From: Deltaproteobacteria bacterium
Lineage (GTDB): Bacteria; Desulfobacterota; Syntrophorhabdia; Syntrophorhabdales; JANXAF01
Direction: 5' to 3'
NCBI GenBank assembly: GCA_026417175.1
Contig: JAOADT010000016.1
Coordinates: forward strand, 1-52,490
DNA: 52,490 nucleotides
Position numbers and translations under genes: made by a program. Of this stretch, positions 8,241 through 16,750 are shown in pieces. Positions within the stretch are counted from its first letter, which is position 1; every line of letters starts with the position of its first letter. Below the pieces are notes generated by a model, which worked only from the letters and a program-made list of their open reading frames with translations, was not told where the DNA came from and made no database searches.

Positions 8241-8885
8241 CTACCTCTTTATAGACGCCCAGTCCTTTAAAAATCTCTGAATTCCAATATCTGTAAGTGG
8301 GTGTTTTACCAGCTGTGAGAGAACTGCGAACGGAATTGTAGCGATATGGGCACCAATTAAGGCCGCATCAAGGACGTGAACTGGATTTCGTATACTGGCA
8401 ACTATTATCTGTGTCTCAAAACCGTAATTCGAAAATATCGTACAAATATCCTCTACTATTCCCATGCCCCTGGAAGATATATCATCCAGTCTACCTATAA
8501 AGGGACTTACGTAAGTAGCTCCAGCTTTTGCTGCGATTAACGCTTGTAGAGGGTGAAATATGAGGGTGACATTCGTCTTTATACCCTTTTTTGAAAGGTA
8601 TCTTACCGCTTTTATGCCATCCTCTGTCATGGGGATTTTTACAACCACATTGGGCCCAAGAGAAGCAAGCTCTTCTGCTTCTTTACACATGCCATCTTTA
8701 TTTTCGGATATGACTTCTAAGCTAACTGGACCTTCCACGATAGAAAGGATCTCCTTGATTAAAGCATCTGGGTCCTTTTTTTCTTTTGCAATTAGCGTAG
8801 GATTGGTTGTAACTCCATCTACTAAACCCATTTCTATTCCTTTTTTGATCTCATCGATATTTGCCGTGTCAATAAAGAATTTCAT
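8241..8885 (-). CDS. tal: transaldolase / fructose-6-phosphate aldolase (TalC/MipB family)
   Basis: A 214-residue single-domain TIM-barrel aldolase of the short transaldolase family. Characteristic segments are [15 protein letters not shown] at the start, [12 protein letters not shown] (25-36), the Schiff-base lysine K83 in [41 protein letters not shown] and a C-terminal FLKDWA. The family interconverts sugar phosphates by transferring or cleaving dihydroxyacetone units; whether this one is a true transaldolase or an F6P aldolase cannot be told by eye. The start overlaps the upstream class II aldolase gene by 17 bases, and the two probably form one transcript with folK. Confidence 0.92.
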   Translation of the reverse strand: MKFFIDTANIDEIKKGIEMGLVDGVTTNPTLIAKEKKDPDALIKEILSIVEGPVSLEVISENKDGMCKEAEELASLGPNVVVKIPMTEDGIKAVRYLSKKGIKTNVTLIFHPLQALIAAKAGATYVSPFIGRLDDISSRGMGIVEDICTIFSNYGFETQIIVASIRNPVHVLDAALIGAHIATIPFAVLSQLVKHPLTDIGIQRFLKDWASIKR

Positions 8886-9489
8886 GACCTACCTCCTTTT
8901 TTAGAATTTCTAAATGGTAAATAAAGAAACATGAAGACTCAAGAGTTGTTGTGTACATGTAAGCTTCCTCTAAACTTTCTCCTATGGCAAAGCTTCCGTG
9001 TCCTCTTACAATTACTATCTGGCAATCTTTCAACACTTCCGATATTTTTTGTGCTCTTTTTTCTTTATCATCTTCTTCATGTACAATTGGAATTTCTTTT
9101 AGAAAAAGTTTACCTTCTGAGTCAATTGGCGCGATTTGGTGCTGCACTTTAAAAAAAGAAAGTAGCACTGCGTACGGTGGGTGAGCATGAATTACGGCTT
9201 TTGCGTCTGTTTCTTTATATATACGTATATGAACCGGTGTTTCTGATGAAGCCTTTCTGAGCGTCTTTTTAGGGAGTTCATCTAGTAAAGTCACTTTTAC
9301 TATGTCATCTCTTTTCAGTCTTCCGAGCATAGATCTTGTTCTTGTTATGTAAATATCATTATCCAATTTTACACTCATATTTCCTGAATGAGAATTTACC
9401 ATACCCCTAAGAAAGAGATCTCTACCTATCTGTTTCATTTGGGTTACCATCTTCATTAAATTTTCGGCCTTATTAATCACCAGGGACAT
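8869..9489 (-). CDS. class II aldolase/adducin family protein
   Basis: This 206-residue protein has the class II aldolase fold: [17 protein letters not shown] for phosphate binding, [15 protein letters not shown] with the HxH zinc ligands and a further metal histidine in [10 protein letters not shown]. Relatives include L-fuculose-1-phosphate aldolase, ribulose-phosphate epimerases/aldolases and methylthioribulose-phosphate dehydratase. The particular sugar phosphate cannot be read here. It overlaps both neighbours by 17 bases (folK upstream, tal downstream), so the three are tightly coupled. Pairing with a transaldolase suggests sugar-phosphate interconversion in a central pathway. Confidence 0.85.
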   Translation of the reverse strand: MSLVINKAENLMKMVTQMKQIGRDLFLRGMVNSHSGNMSVKLDNDIYITRTRSMLGRLKRDDIVKVTLLDELPKKTLRKASSETPVHIRIYKETDAKAVIHAHPPYAVLLSFFKVQHQIAPIDSEGKLFLKEIPIVHEEDDKEKRAQKISEVLKDCQIVIVRGHGSFAIGESLEEAYMYTTTLESSCFFIYHLEILKKEVGHEILY

Positions 9490-9988
9490 CAGAAATTCCT
9501 ATTTCATCGAAAGATATTTTGCCAAGAAATTTGATCTTCTGGGATTTTTCAATCTCTGGTAAAAATTCCCTGAGTTTCCTTCCAAACACAGGGTGCGTAA
9601 GGTCCCTATTCAGCTCTATAAGTGGAACTAGTGCAAACCTTCTCTTGTGGAGCTCAGGATGAGGAATCTTTAGATCCTCATCATTTATAACTTTGTTATC
9701 AAAAAGGAGTATATCCAGATCAATTATTCTAGGCCCCCATTTTATAGTATCGAATCTTCCCATTTCTTTTTCTATTTTTTTTAGCTCTTCGAGCAACATT
9801 CTAGGTGCTCCTAAATATTCTAGAAGAACCACGCAGTTTAAGAAATCGTTTTGTCTATCGAATCCGACAGGTGAGGTAAGGTAGAGGGAGGAGATTTTTT
9901 TTATCCGTAGATTTTCTACTTTTCTTAGTCTTTTTATGGCCTCAATACAGTTAGTACGAGAATCTCCTAGATTTGAACCTATACCCAA
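9473..9988 (-). CDS. folK: 2-amino-4-hydroxy-6-hydroxymethyldihydropteridine pyrophosphokinase (HPPK)
   Basis: HPPK transfers pyrophosphate from ATP to hydroxymethyl-dihydropterin in folate synthesis. Signature segments are GIGSNLGDS at the N-terminus, SSLYLTSPVGFDRQNDFLNCVV, GPRIIDLDILLFD with the Mg-binding aspartates and IPHPELHKRRFALVPLIEL. The first canonical start is a TTG at 9988, but the family-conserved residues V-Y-L just before G-I-G-S-N-L-G continue in frame upstream with no ATG or GTG before the tatA stop. Translation may therefore begin at this TTG or at a rarer codon upstream. The downstream aldolase start overlaps by 17 bases. Confidence 0.93.
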   Translation of the reverse strand: MGIGSNLGDSRTNCIEAIKRLRKVENLRIKKISSLYLTSPVGFDRQNDFLNCVVLLEYLGAPRMLLEELKKIEKEMGRFDTIKWGPRIIDLDILLFDNKVINDEDLKIPHPELHKRRFALVPLIELNRDLTHPVFGRKLREFLPEIEKSQKIKFLGKISFDEIGISDVPGD

Positions 9989-10008
9989 ATAGACGTTCTT
10001 CCCAGAGA

Positions 10009-10212
10009 TTACGATTTTATCTGTTCCTTCTCCTTGTCTTTTTCATCTTTGGGAGGAGTGATATCTATCTCGTCTAACCCCTTGGTGGCCTTTTTAAAAT
10101 TTTTTATACTTTTCCCAATTGCCGATCCGATTTCGGGTAGTTTCCCCGCCCCAAAGATTAAAAGGACTATAACAAGAATGACTATAAGTTCTGGAAGACC
10201 CAGTCCAAACAT
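10009..10212 (-). CDS. tatA: Sec-independent translocase subunit TatA/TatE
   Basis: A 67-residue protein with the TatA plan: a short N-terminal transmembrane helix ([20 protein letters not shown], residues ~7-26), the conserved G-x-GKLPE hinge, an amphipathic helix ([19 protein letters not shown]) and a charged tail. It forms the pore of the twin-arginine pathway that exports folded, often cofactor-containing proteins. No tatC is in this window. The ATG lies only 6 bases after a TAAAGT -10 box, suggesting a leaderless mRNA. folK begins about 20 bases downstream. Confidence 0.92.
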   Translation of the reverse strand: MFGLGLPELIVILVIVLLIFGAGKLPEIGSAIGKSIKNFKKATKGLDEIDITPPKDEKDKEKEQIKS

Positions 10213-10247
10213 ATGTTCACTTTACCACTATTCTTTCTTTGAGTCAA
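10213..10247 (-). promoter_or_regulatory. promoter of tatA, apparently leaderless
   Basis: On the minus strand TTGACT (10242-10247) is followed by a 17-base spacer and TAAAGT (10219-10224). Six bases then separate the -10 from the tatA ATG, so transcription would begin at or next to the start codon. No Shine-Dalgarno sequence is present. Confidence 0.6.
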
Positions 10248-10301
10248 CACGATTATCTGATGCCTAATATCTCTGTTTTTTCCACCATTACGGTTAAAGA
10301 T

Positions 10302-11213
10302 TTAGGCTTTTCTAAACCTTATCTGGAGGTAAATTATATATATTATGCTCATAGTGGAAGCTACAGTTGCTGGCACCGCAGTTTCAGACGTGAAAAAAAC
10401 TAGGGCAAGACCACCAGCCAGGCCATAATTTTTATACGTTCCTAAAAGAATCAAGCCTTTCACAATGTCATTTTTCATTTTTGAAAGTTTTCCTATTAAC
10501 TCGATGATCCATCCGAAAACAAATGTCGAAAGAAAGGATAAAACAATCACGGGGATTAGTTCAGCAGTTCTAAATAGCATTACATCGCGATTTAAGCCAG
10601 TTATTATGTAGATGACAAGAAAGAAAGTCCAATTAATAAGGGTGCCCTTTACATGTTCAATTTTCTGGGAAACCCCTGTCCTTATTAAGACTCTTGATAA
10701 CACGATAGGAAGGATTATGAGTTCAACGAGAATCATGAGAACTTTCAATGGATTTATGAAAGCTGAACCCAGTAAAATTAGCATAATTAAAGGAGTCAAA
10801 AAGAGAGCGGTAATGTATGCCCCTATAGTTCCAAAAAGTACAAACTCTTTGTGGGCTTTGAGAAAAATTGAAAAGGGAATGACTGCAACCGCAGGTGGCA
10901 CTGCTGATATGATGACAAAGCCGACCCAGAAATCACGGTTGGCTATAATTAGATAGTTCAAAACTAGAAGGAGACCACCGTAAAACAGGTAGCTTGTGAG
11001 AGAACCGATTATTGCTTGCTTAATCATTGATCTGACCGACCGAAAGACAGTTGACGGAACAGCGGTCGTAGAAAACGTCATAATTATGGCCAGAAGGGGA
11101 ATTATAGCATCTTTGAGGAAATATGCCCCACCGTCCCATGCCATACCGAGGACAAGTGATATTGCTAGAATGAAGTTTCTGTCCCTGAATAGGCTTTGAA
11201 TCTTTTTCAACAT
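10302..11213 (-). CDS. bile acid:sodium symporter (BASS)/ArsB-like family membrane transporter
   Basis: This 303-residue polytopic protein has about nine hydrophobic segments spread over its length. The pattern of paired helices with polar breaks (TFSTTAVPSTVFRSV near the N-terminus, FVIISAVPPAVAVIPFS in the middle, YKNYGLAGGLALVFF and ETAVPATVASTMS near the C-terminus) resembles BASS-type transporters and related predicted permeases. These move organic anions with sodium. The substrate is unknown. A strong GGAGG-type ribosome binding site precedes the ATG. It stands alone between tatA and a 390-base gap. Family assignment is by motif resemblance only. Confidence 0.65.
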   Translation of the reverse strand: MLKKIQSLFRDRNFILAISLVLGMAWDGGAYFLKDAIIPLLAIIMTFSTTAVPSTVFRSVRSMIKQAIIGSLTSYLFYGGLLLVLNYLIIANRDFWVGFVIISAVPPAVAVIPFSIFLKAHKEFVLFGTIGAYITALFLTPLIMLILLGSAFINPLKVLMILVELIILPIVLSRVLIRTGVSQKIEHVKGTLINWTFFLVIYIITGLNRDVMLFRTAELIPVIVLSFLSTFVFGWIIELIGKLSKMKNDIVKGLILLGTYKNYGLAGGLALVFFTSETAVPATVASTMSIIYIIYLQIRFRKA

Positions 11214-11605
11214 CGAATCTCTCCTACCTCCTTAAATCTTCATTCGGGCTTAAAGATAAAGTAAACCAATTCTCATCAACCTTTCACTCCCTAAAAAACT
11301 ATTTCGGCATTAAAACATCCTCGGACATATCTGAAATTTCAATTATGCTAGGATGTTTGGAAAACATAAAAGATTTATCCTAAAAAGTGGCACAAATTGA
11401 ATCACGAATTTTCACGCCAAATAACTACTTTTAAGCTTGCTTATTGCTCCGTTACTTGCTCTCTAAATAAACTCACAATTCCAGATGCCTTATTTACCTA
11501 ATTCAATATTCAATTGTTTATGCATAAAACCAACCCAGAAAAATTTTTTCTACGCAATATTGACAAAATTGGCTAAGTATTTATTACTCGGTAACCTCAT
11601 TATTT
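11214..11605. other. intergenic region without recognised gene
   Basis: AT-rich stretch between the transporter start and the cytochrome stop. I see the transporter's ribosome binding site at its left end and nothing else I can name: no tRNA, no clear terminator and no convincing coding remnant. Confidence 0.5.
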
Positions 11606-12313
11606 TTAGAGCGTCTTCAGGTATGTTAATATATCTGCTATTTCAGAGTCCTTTAAATCTCCAAAGGAAGGCATAGATCTATAAGGGTTTCTTATCTGTT
11701 GAGCCACATTTTCTGCAGTTAAAGGTTTTTTACTGACCGGTAGAATCTTTTCTTTCAGTATTCCCTTCATACCTGGCGCTCCTCGCTTGTAATCTTTTTT
11801 GTCAGTATAGTGGCAGGAAACACAATATTTCTGAAAAAGCTTTTCTCCATTTTTTAGGTTCCCTTCTGATTTGAGTGTTTTTTGGGCGCCCGTTTTTTGA
11901 TCCGAGTATTCCTTTGATTCAGCTAAAACGAGACTATACCCAGCCGAAAAAGCAAACAAGCTAAATGAAAATAAAACCATAAGGAAACCCAGAAGTTTTG
12001 CATAGGAATAAAACTCCTTATATTTCCTTACAAAGAGAATCTTAAACCAAAATAAAAGAAATATAATCACAGCTGAAAAAGCGTGGAGGGTTGCTCTAGG
12101 GGAAAGTTCTACTTTGGATTCGGAAATGAAGTGAATACAGAAAGACATGCCCGCTATGAGGACCAAGAAAAATAGTCTCCCGTTAACCTTGTGAAGTTTT
12201 TTTAGTCTATCCATATTTGTCCCCTTCTGTTTTCTGAAGATTTCAAGCATTGAAAAAAGAGCCACAACAGACAAGCCTATAAGCGTAAAGGAAAGTAGAA
12301 TTTTTATTATCAC
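11606..12313 (-). CDS. membrane-anchored mono-haem cytochrome c
   Basis: 235 residues in two parts. Residues ~1-130 contain four hydrophobic helices (around 3-22, 46-64, 76-94 and 106-127) with several histidines, resembling small membrane domains that precede cytochromes. Residues ~150-235 form a cytochrome c domain with the haem motif CVSCH (164-168) and a likely distal methionine in SMPSF (M214). After four helices the haem domain would lie on the same side as the N-terminus, presumably the periplasm. It probably carries electrons at the membrane; the partner is not encoded beside it. Neighbouring genes are separated by more than 140 bases, so it is likely monocistronic. Confidence 0.8.
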   Translation of the reverse strand: MIIKILLSFTLIGLSVVALFSMLEIFRKQKGTNMDRLKKLHKVNGRLFFLVLIAGMSFCIHFISESKVELSPRATLHAFSAVIIFLLFWFKILFVRKYKEFYSYAKLLGFLMVLFSFSLFAFSAGYSLVLAESKEYSDQKTGAQKTLKSEGNLKNGEKLFQKYCVSCHYTDKKDYKRGAPGMKGILKEKILPVSKKPLTAENVAQQIRNPYRSMPSFGDLKDSEIADILTYLKTL

Positions 12314-12457
12314 GTAAGAATCCTAATTTCTTTTCAAGCAAAAATCAACTAAAATTCAGCTTAACCTAACCAAAATTTCCATTATTTCGTAAAGTCATAT
12401 GGACAATCAAGAAAAAAATCCGAAAGATGCAGGCTGCGTACCCTTCTCAGACTTTAT

Positions 12458-13267
12458 TTAGTTAAACGTTATCAATTCCCCGATCCTTGGTTTAATTAAC
12501 CTGGATTTTGGAGCCTTAATTTTTAGCTCTTTTTCAAATTCCTCCACTGAACCTGTAAGAATGGGAAATGTACCATAATGCATTGGAATTACCATTTTTG
12601 GATTTATCCATTTTGTCGCATAGGCTGCTCCTTTAGGTCCCATTGTGAATCTATCCCCTATACAGACCATCAAAACGTCAACTTTTTTTAGCTTTGAAAT
12701 AAGCTTCATATCTGAGAAAAGATCTGTGTCTCCAGTATGGTATATTACTGGACCGTTCTTTAAAGAGATTACAAACCCTCCAGGATTTCCAGCGTAAAAT
12801 AACCCTTTTTGGGCTCCTGGTATCTCTAATGCGGAACTGTGTTGAGCAGGGACAAAAAGCACGTTGATCTCGCCTCCCATAAGAGATATCTCACCCCCAA
12901 AGTTTCCGGTAGTTTCGTATCCAAACTGATTCTCTGGGAATCCTCCATAAATAACCATCGCTTTACCAAGATCGAAAGTAGCTACAAGCTTAGCCCCCGT
13001 TTTCTTGGCGATGTCAATGGTGTTCCCAATATGGTCGCCATGAGCATGGGTCAAAAGAATAAAATCGACTTTTGTCAACTCTTCTAAATGACGTGTTCCA
13101 TCCTTGTTTAATGGGTTAGTTATCCATGGGTCAATAAGTAAGACAGCCTGAGACTTGGTTCTAATTTTAAAGCTAGAGTGGCCGTACCAGGTTATCTCTG
13201 TGGCATACAAAAATACAGTGTGAGTAAAAAATGATACTATAAGGATTAAAAGTGCGACAATTTTCAT
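12458..13267 (-). CDS. exported metallo-beta-lactamase-fold hydrolase (UPF0173/UlaG-like)
   Basis: The 269-residue protein begins with a clear signal peptide (MKIVALLILIVSFFTHTVFLYA) and continues with TEITWYGHSSFKI and DPWITNPLN, typical of the UPF0173 metal-dependent hydrolase family. The metal-binding motif is LTHAHGDHIGN, with further ligands in AQHSSA, HTGDTDLF and MHYGTF. Most family members are cytoplasmic, so the signal peptide is notable and places this enzyme in the periplasm. Its substrate is not known. It is separated from neighbours by gaps and likely stands alone. Confidence 0.85.
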   Translation of the reverse strand: MKIVALLILIVSFFTHTVFLYATEITWYGHSSFKIRTKSQAVLLIDPWITNPLNKDGTRHLEELTKVDFILLTHAHGDHIGNTIDIAKKTGAKLVATFDLGKAMVIYGGFPENQFGYETTGNFGGEISLMGGEINVLFVPAQHSSALEIPGAQKGLFYAGNPGGFVISLKNGPVIYHTGDTDLFSDMKLISKLKKVDVLMVCIGDRFTMGPKGAAYATKWINPKMVIPMHYGTFPILTGSVEEFEKELKIKAPKSRLIKPRIGELITFN

Positions 13268-13430
13268 GCCGTCCTCCTGTAAATTACTTTCAAACCATAT
13301 AAGAGGATCTTCAATTTTTTATATAACTCTGCAACGGTGATGTCCAGCACAATTTAAGAAGGATACTCCACACCTTCTGAAGAAAGTGAGCACATTATGC
13401 ATTTAAGGTAATTCATTAAACGCTTACTCC

Positions 13431-13793
13431 TGCGATTGCGAATACTCAGTAGTTGAACAAGCTGAAATAGGTAAATTTGTTAATTTAGCGCGATCTGTAA
13501 AATATAGTTGCTCCGGACAACCCATTGGATACCCTATTAACGGACCATTTTACTTACGGCCTGAAAAATATGACATCCTCGAACCCAAAGAGGATGGGTT
13601 TTCCATTCGCGAAAACCTTAGAGGGTGAAGGCCATCACGATGTATGGACTGGAAACGGGAATACAATGTTAGTAGAATCGAGATCGCGACCCCATTGCAA
13701 TTGGGAGCTTGCCAGCTGTAATTAGTGATGTACTTCGTTTACACAATGGTTGTAGGAAACACTGCGGGAATTAGAAGCAAAAGATCCCTTTAA
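13431..13793 (+). pseudogene. decayed hexapeptide-repeat acetyltransferase (CatB/Vat-like)
   Basis: Three pieces in different frames line up with one xenobiotic acetyltransferase. Frame A (13431-13628) reads EYSVVEQAEIGKFVNLA, matching the YxxI-x-AEIGKFcsIA start, and ends at a stop. A second frame (from 13525) gives DHFTYGLKNM and GHHDVWTGNGNTML, matching the family's HHFTYR and IGHDVWIGHGA segments. A third (13725-13793) gives VYTMVVGNTAGIRSKRSL, matching PYTIVVGNPAKVIRKRF. At least two frameshifts and stops separate them, so the gene is dead. Intact relatives acetylate antibiotics or other small molecules. Sequence to 13981 shows nothing I can name. Confidence 0.6.
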
Positions 13794-13981
13794 GAAATAT
13801 AGAATACGATTAAAAAGACCAGATGTACATAGGTTTCACGACTTAATAAAGGAAAAATTGGAGGACTTCAACGAGTTAAGTGACCTCCTTTCTTAGTATT
13901 GTTATAGACCAATTCCACTTTAAATCCTAGCAAGCTTATAGTCTTCTTGCCTTTTTCGCTCTAAGCCTGCAAAGATCTCAT

Positions 13982-16264
13982 TCACCCTTTGTTTTTCTCT
14001 TTAAGCGCCTTGAGAACTTTTTCGGGAGTTATAGGGAGGTCTCTTATTCGGACTCCTACAGCATCGTATATTGCATTGGCAATTGCTGGTGCGGTCGGGA
14101 CAAGCCCAGGCTCTCCAATACCTTTTGCACCGAAAGGTCCTGCCTCCTCATTAGTCTCTATAATTACGATCTCTACTGGTGGAACGTCTCTTACCGTAAG
14201 GATTTTGTAATCTAAGAAATTTCCATTCTTCAAATAACCATTATCGTAAATCATCTTTTCAGAAAGAGCGTACCCTATTCCCTGTAAAACCCCACCGTAT
14301 ATCTGTCCCTCTAGCAACAATGGATTTATGGCACGTCCCACATCATGGGCCGCCACATACTTTAAAATCTTGACCTTGCCAGTTTCTGTGTCTACTTCTA
14401 CTTCCACTCCGTGGGTCCCGTAGGCATAAGCAGCCGAAAGATTCCCTCTAAACTCCTTATTCAAATTTTCATTTTGAGGGTCATAGAAATGTTCTGCCAT
14501 GAGCATTGAACCACCGGTTGTGAAATGGATTCTCCTTAATGCCCTTGCAAGTGGAATACTCTTCTGTGGGTCACTTTTAGAAAACGCTATTCCATTCTTT
14601 ATCGCTACGTCTTCAGGTGGAACTTCTAGCAACTTTGATAATATTTCCAAAAGCTTCTTTTTTATCTTTTTTGCCGCGAAAAGCGCAGAATTTCCAGCAA
14701 CAAACGTGGTTCTGCTTGCGTGCACGCCCACATCCCAAGGACAAATATCGGTATCGTTGTGTATAACATTTACGTCCTCTACGGGTACCCCCAGTTCTTC
14801 TGCCACAATCTGTGCAATGACTGTATCTGCACCTTGACCTATGTCGCTTGCTCCTGTGAAAACATCTACCTTACCAAAATCATCCATCTTTATAATAGTA
14901 CCGCAGCCATCAGACTTGTAAACTCTTGCTCCTCCACCTACATGTATGAGGGATGCAATTCCAACTCCTCTTTTTTTTAGCCCCCTTCCCCTCTTTTCTT
15001 TCCAATTTAGTCTTTTAGCAACCTCCTCTATACATTCCTTTAATCCACAAGTGGTTACCCTGAATCCTTGGGGCGTAATCTCTCCTGGCTCGTTTGCGTT
15101 TATGATCCTTAGATCATAAGGATCTATTCCGCTTTCTTCTGCAAGGTGATCCAAAGATGACTCGATTGCAAATGTTGCTTGGGGATTACCGTAACCTCTC
15201 ATTGCTTGACAGTACGTGTTGTTAGTGTAAACACATGTTGCCGTGTATTTTACGTTTGGGACTCTGTATAAAGAGGAAATAGGCATCATCATCACGGAAG
15301 GCGTTGTGGCACCCCACGATGTGTAAGCTCCGTTATCAAGTATCATTTCCACTTCCCTGAACGTTAGTCTTCCATCCCTGTCGCATCCCTGAGAGATCTT
15401 CGTTATGGTACACTGCCTAGGAGAGGTTGCAAAAAATTCTTCATCTCTGGAAAAGACTATTTTTACGGGTTTTCTAGTTTTAAGAGCCAAAAGTATAGCT
15501 ATATATTCATAGGGATAAGTATCTAACTTACTTCCAAATCCGCCTCCGATTGTGACCTGGATAATCCTCACTCTCCTATTCCTGAGTCCTAATGCTGTCA
15601 GAGCTTCCAGAAATTCATTTTGGGCAAGTGATGGGATCTGTGTATTGCTGTACATAGTCAAGTTGTTGTTTACATCGAAATAGGCCACACATCCACTAGT
15701 TGCTAAGCAACAGTGGGTCACCCATTGGGTCGTAAACGTATCTTCAACCACATATGCTGACTCCTTTTTAGCTTTTTCGACGTCCCCGCACACAAGTCTC
15801 CAAGGTAGCTTAAGTATATTTGAACCTACCTCTTCATGAAGAATGGGCGCATCTTCCCTCATGGCTACCAGTGGATCAAAAATTCCTTGTAGAACTTCGT
15901 ATTCTACAGAAATGAGGTCTAAAGCCTCTTCGGCTATTTCAGGGCTTATGGCACAGACTGCGGCTATTTCATCTCTTGTGGACAGAACTTTTGTGCCTTT
16001 AAGTGGAGGGTTGTCCTTCATAAACCCGATTCTAAAGTGTGGAGGAAAGTCCTTTGCAGTTATGACAGCTTTAACTCCTGGTAGTTTTTCTGCCTTCGAT
16101 GTGTCTATGTGTAAGATTCTGGCATGGGGGTATTTGCTGTAAAGGATCTTTCCGTAAAGCATGCCGGGTAGTTCCACATCGTCTATATAAAGTGCCTGGC
16201 CTGTAACTTTAAAGGGTGCGTCCTTCTTTGGTATCTTTTTACCTATTATATTAAAGCTCATCAT
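13982..16264 (-). CDS. Mo hydroxylase molybdopterin-binding subunit of the iaa-like operon
   Basis: Catalytic subunit (760 residues) of a xanthine-oxidase-family enzyme. The hammerhead domain (~1-125; IGKKIPKKDAPFKVTGQALYIDD) is followed by molybdopterin-binding domains with GGGFGSKLDTYPYE, MRGYGNPQATFAIES, FTGASDIGQGADT and, near the C-terminus, GAKGIGEPGLVPTAPAI containing the catalytic glutamate. The motifs are textbook, unlike those of the divergent homologue at 2709-4991. It is the last gene of the eleven-gene operon and starts 4 bases inside the 2Fe-2S gene. In the indoleacetate scheme this trimer would hydroxylate C2 of the indole ring to give the oxindole; that role is inferred from operon content. 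Confidence 0.93.
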   Translation of the reverse strand: MMSFNIIGKKIPKKDAPFKVTGQALYIDDVELPGMLYGKILYSKYPHARILHIDTSKAEKLPGVKAVITAKDFPPHFRIGFMKDNPPLKGTKVLSTRDEIAAVCAISPEIAEEALDLISVEYEVLQGIFDPLVAMREDAPILHEEVGSNILKLPWRLVCGDVEKAKKESAYVVEDTFTTQWVTHCCLATSGCVAYFDVNNNLTMYSNTQIPSLAQNEFLEALTALGLRNRRVRIIQVTIGGGFGSKLDTYPYEYIAILLALKTRKPVKIVFSRDEEFFATSPRQCTITKISQGCDRDGRLTFREVEMILDNGAYTSWGATTPSVMMMPISSLYRVPNVKYTATCVYTNNTYCQAMRGYGNPQATFAIESSLDHLAEESGIDPYDLRIINANEPGEITPQGFRVTTCGLKECIEEVAKRLNWKEKRGRGLKKRGVGIASLIHVGGGARVYKSDGCGTIIKMDDFGKVDVFTGASDIGQGADTVIAQIVAEELGVPVEDVNVIHNDTDICPWDVGVHASRTTFVAGNSALFAAKKIKKKLLEILSKLLEVPPEDVAIKNGIAFSKSDPQKSIPLARALRRIHFTTGGSMLMAEHFYDPQNENLNKEFRGNLSAAYAYGTHGVEVEVDTETGKVKILKYVAAHDVGRAINPLLLEGQIYGGVLQGIGYALSEKMIYDNGYLKNGNFLDYKILTVRDVPPVEIVIIETNEEAGPFGAKGIGEPGLVPTAPAIANAIYDAVGVRIRDLPITPEKVLKALKEKNKG

Positions 16265-16728
16265 TTCCCCCTTTTTGCCGCATTTATTGCATCAATTATC
16301 TTTACATATCCAGTACATCTGCAAAGATTTCCTTCTATCGCCTCTTTTATATCCTCATCGTCTGGGTTTTTCTTTTCCTCAAAGAGCGCATAAGCAGACA
16401 TTATCATACCGGGCGTGCAGAATCCGCACTGGACGGCCCCTTCTTCTATGAAAGCTTTCTGAAGTGGATGGAGGGCTTCCCCTGGTCCGGATATCCCTTC
16501 TATGGTTAGCACATCTTTGCCATTTACCTCCATAACAGGAAAAAGACAGGAGTTTACAGCCATTTTATCAATAACGACTGTACATGCACCACATTCCCCA
16601 TAACCGCATCCCTCTTTGGTGCCTTTAAGTTTTAGAACTTCCCTTAAAAAGTAGAGGAGTGTCCAGTGGGACTCGACCTCTGCGGTCACTTCTTCACCAT
16701 TGAGTTTGAATTTTATTTCTCTCTTCAT
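16261..16728 (-). CDS. 2Fe-2S subunit of Mo hydroxylase of the iaa-like operon
   Basis: 155 residues with both family [2Fe-2S] motifs: GCGYGECGACTVV plus a following Cys in VNSC, and CGFCTPG with LCRCTGY. I place the start at the ATG at 16728 (MKREIKFKLNGEEV) because it has an AAGGAG ribosome binding site a few bases upstream. The reading frame stays open to 16899 but that part overlaps the FAD-subunit gene and has no family similarity. The protein wires the Mo centre to the FAD subunit. It lies 22 bases after the FAD gene and overlaps the Mo gene by 4 bases. Confidence 0.93.
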   Translation of the reverse strand: MKREIKFKLNGEEVTAEVESHWTLLYFLREVLKLKGTKEGCGYGECGACTVVIDKMAVNSCLFPVMEVNGKDVLTIEGISGPGEALHPLQKAFIEEGAVQCGFCTPGMIMSAYALFEEKKNPDDEDIKEAIEGNLCRCTGYVKIIDAINAAKRGK

Positions 16729-16750
16729 TGAGCGCTCCTTTTTATCCTCC

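Noticed and set aside
13525-13725. A 66-residue protein-coding gene
   Set aside because: It is better explained as one frame of a frameshifted acetyltransferase remnant. It lacks a ribosome binding site and ends abruptly.
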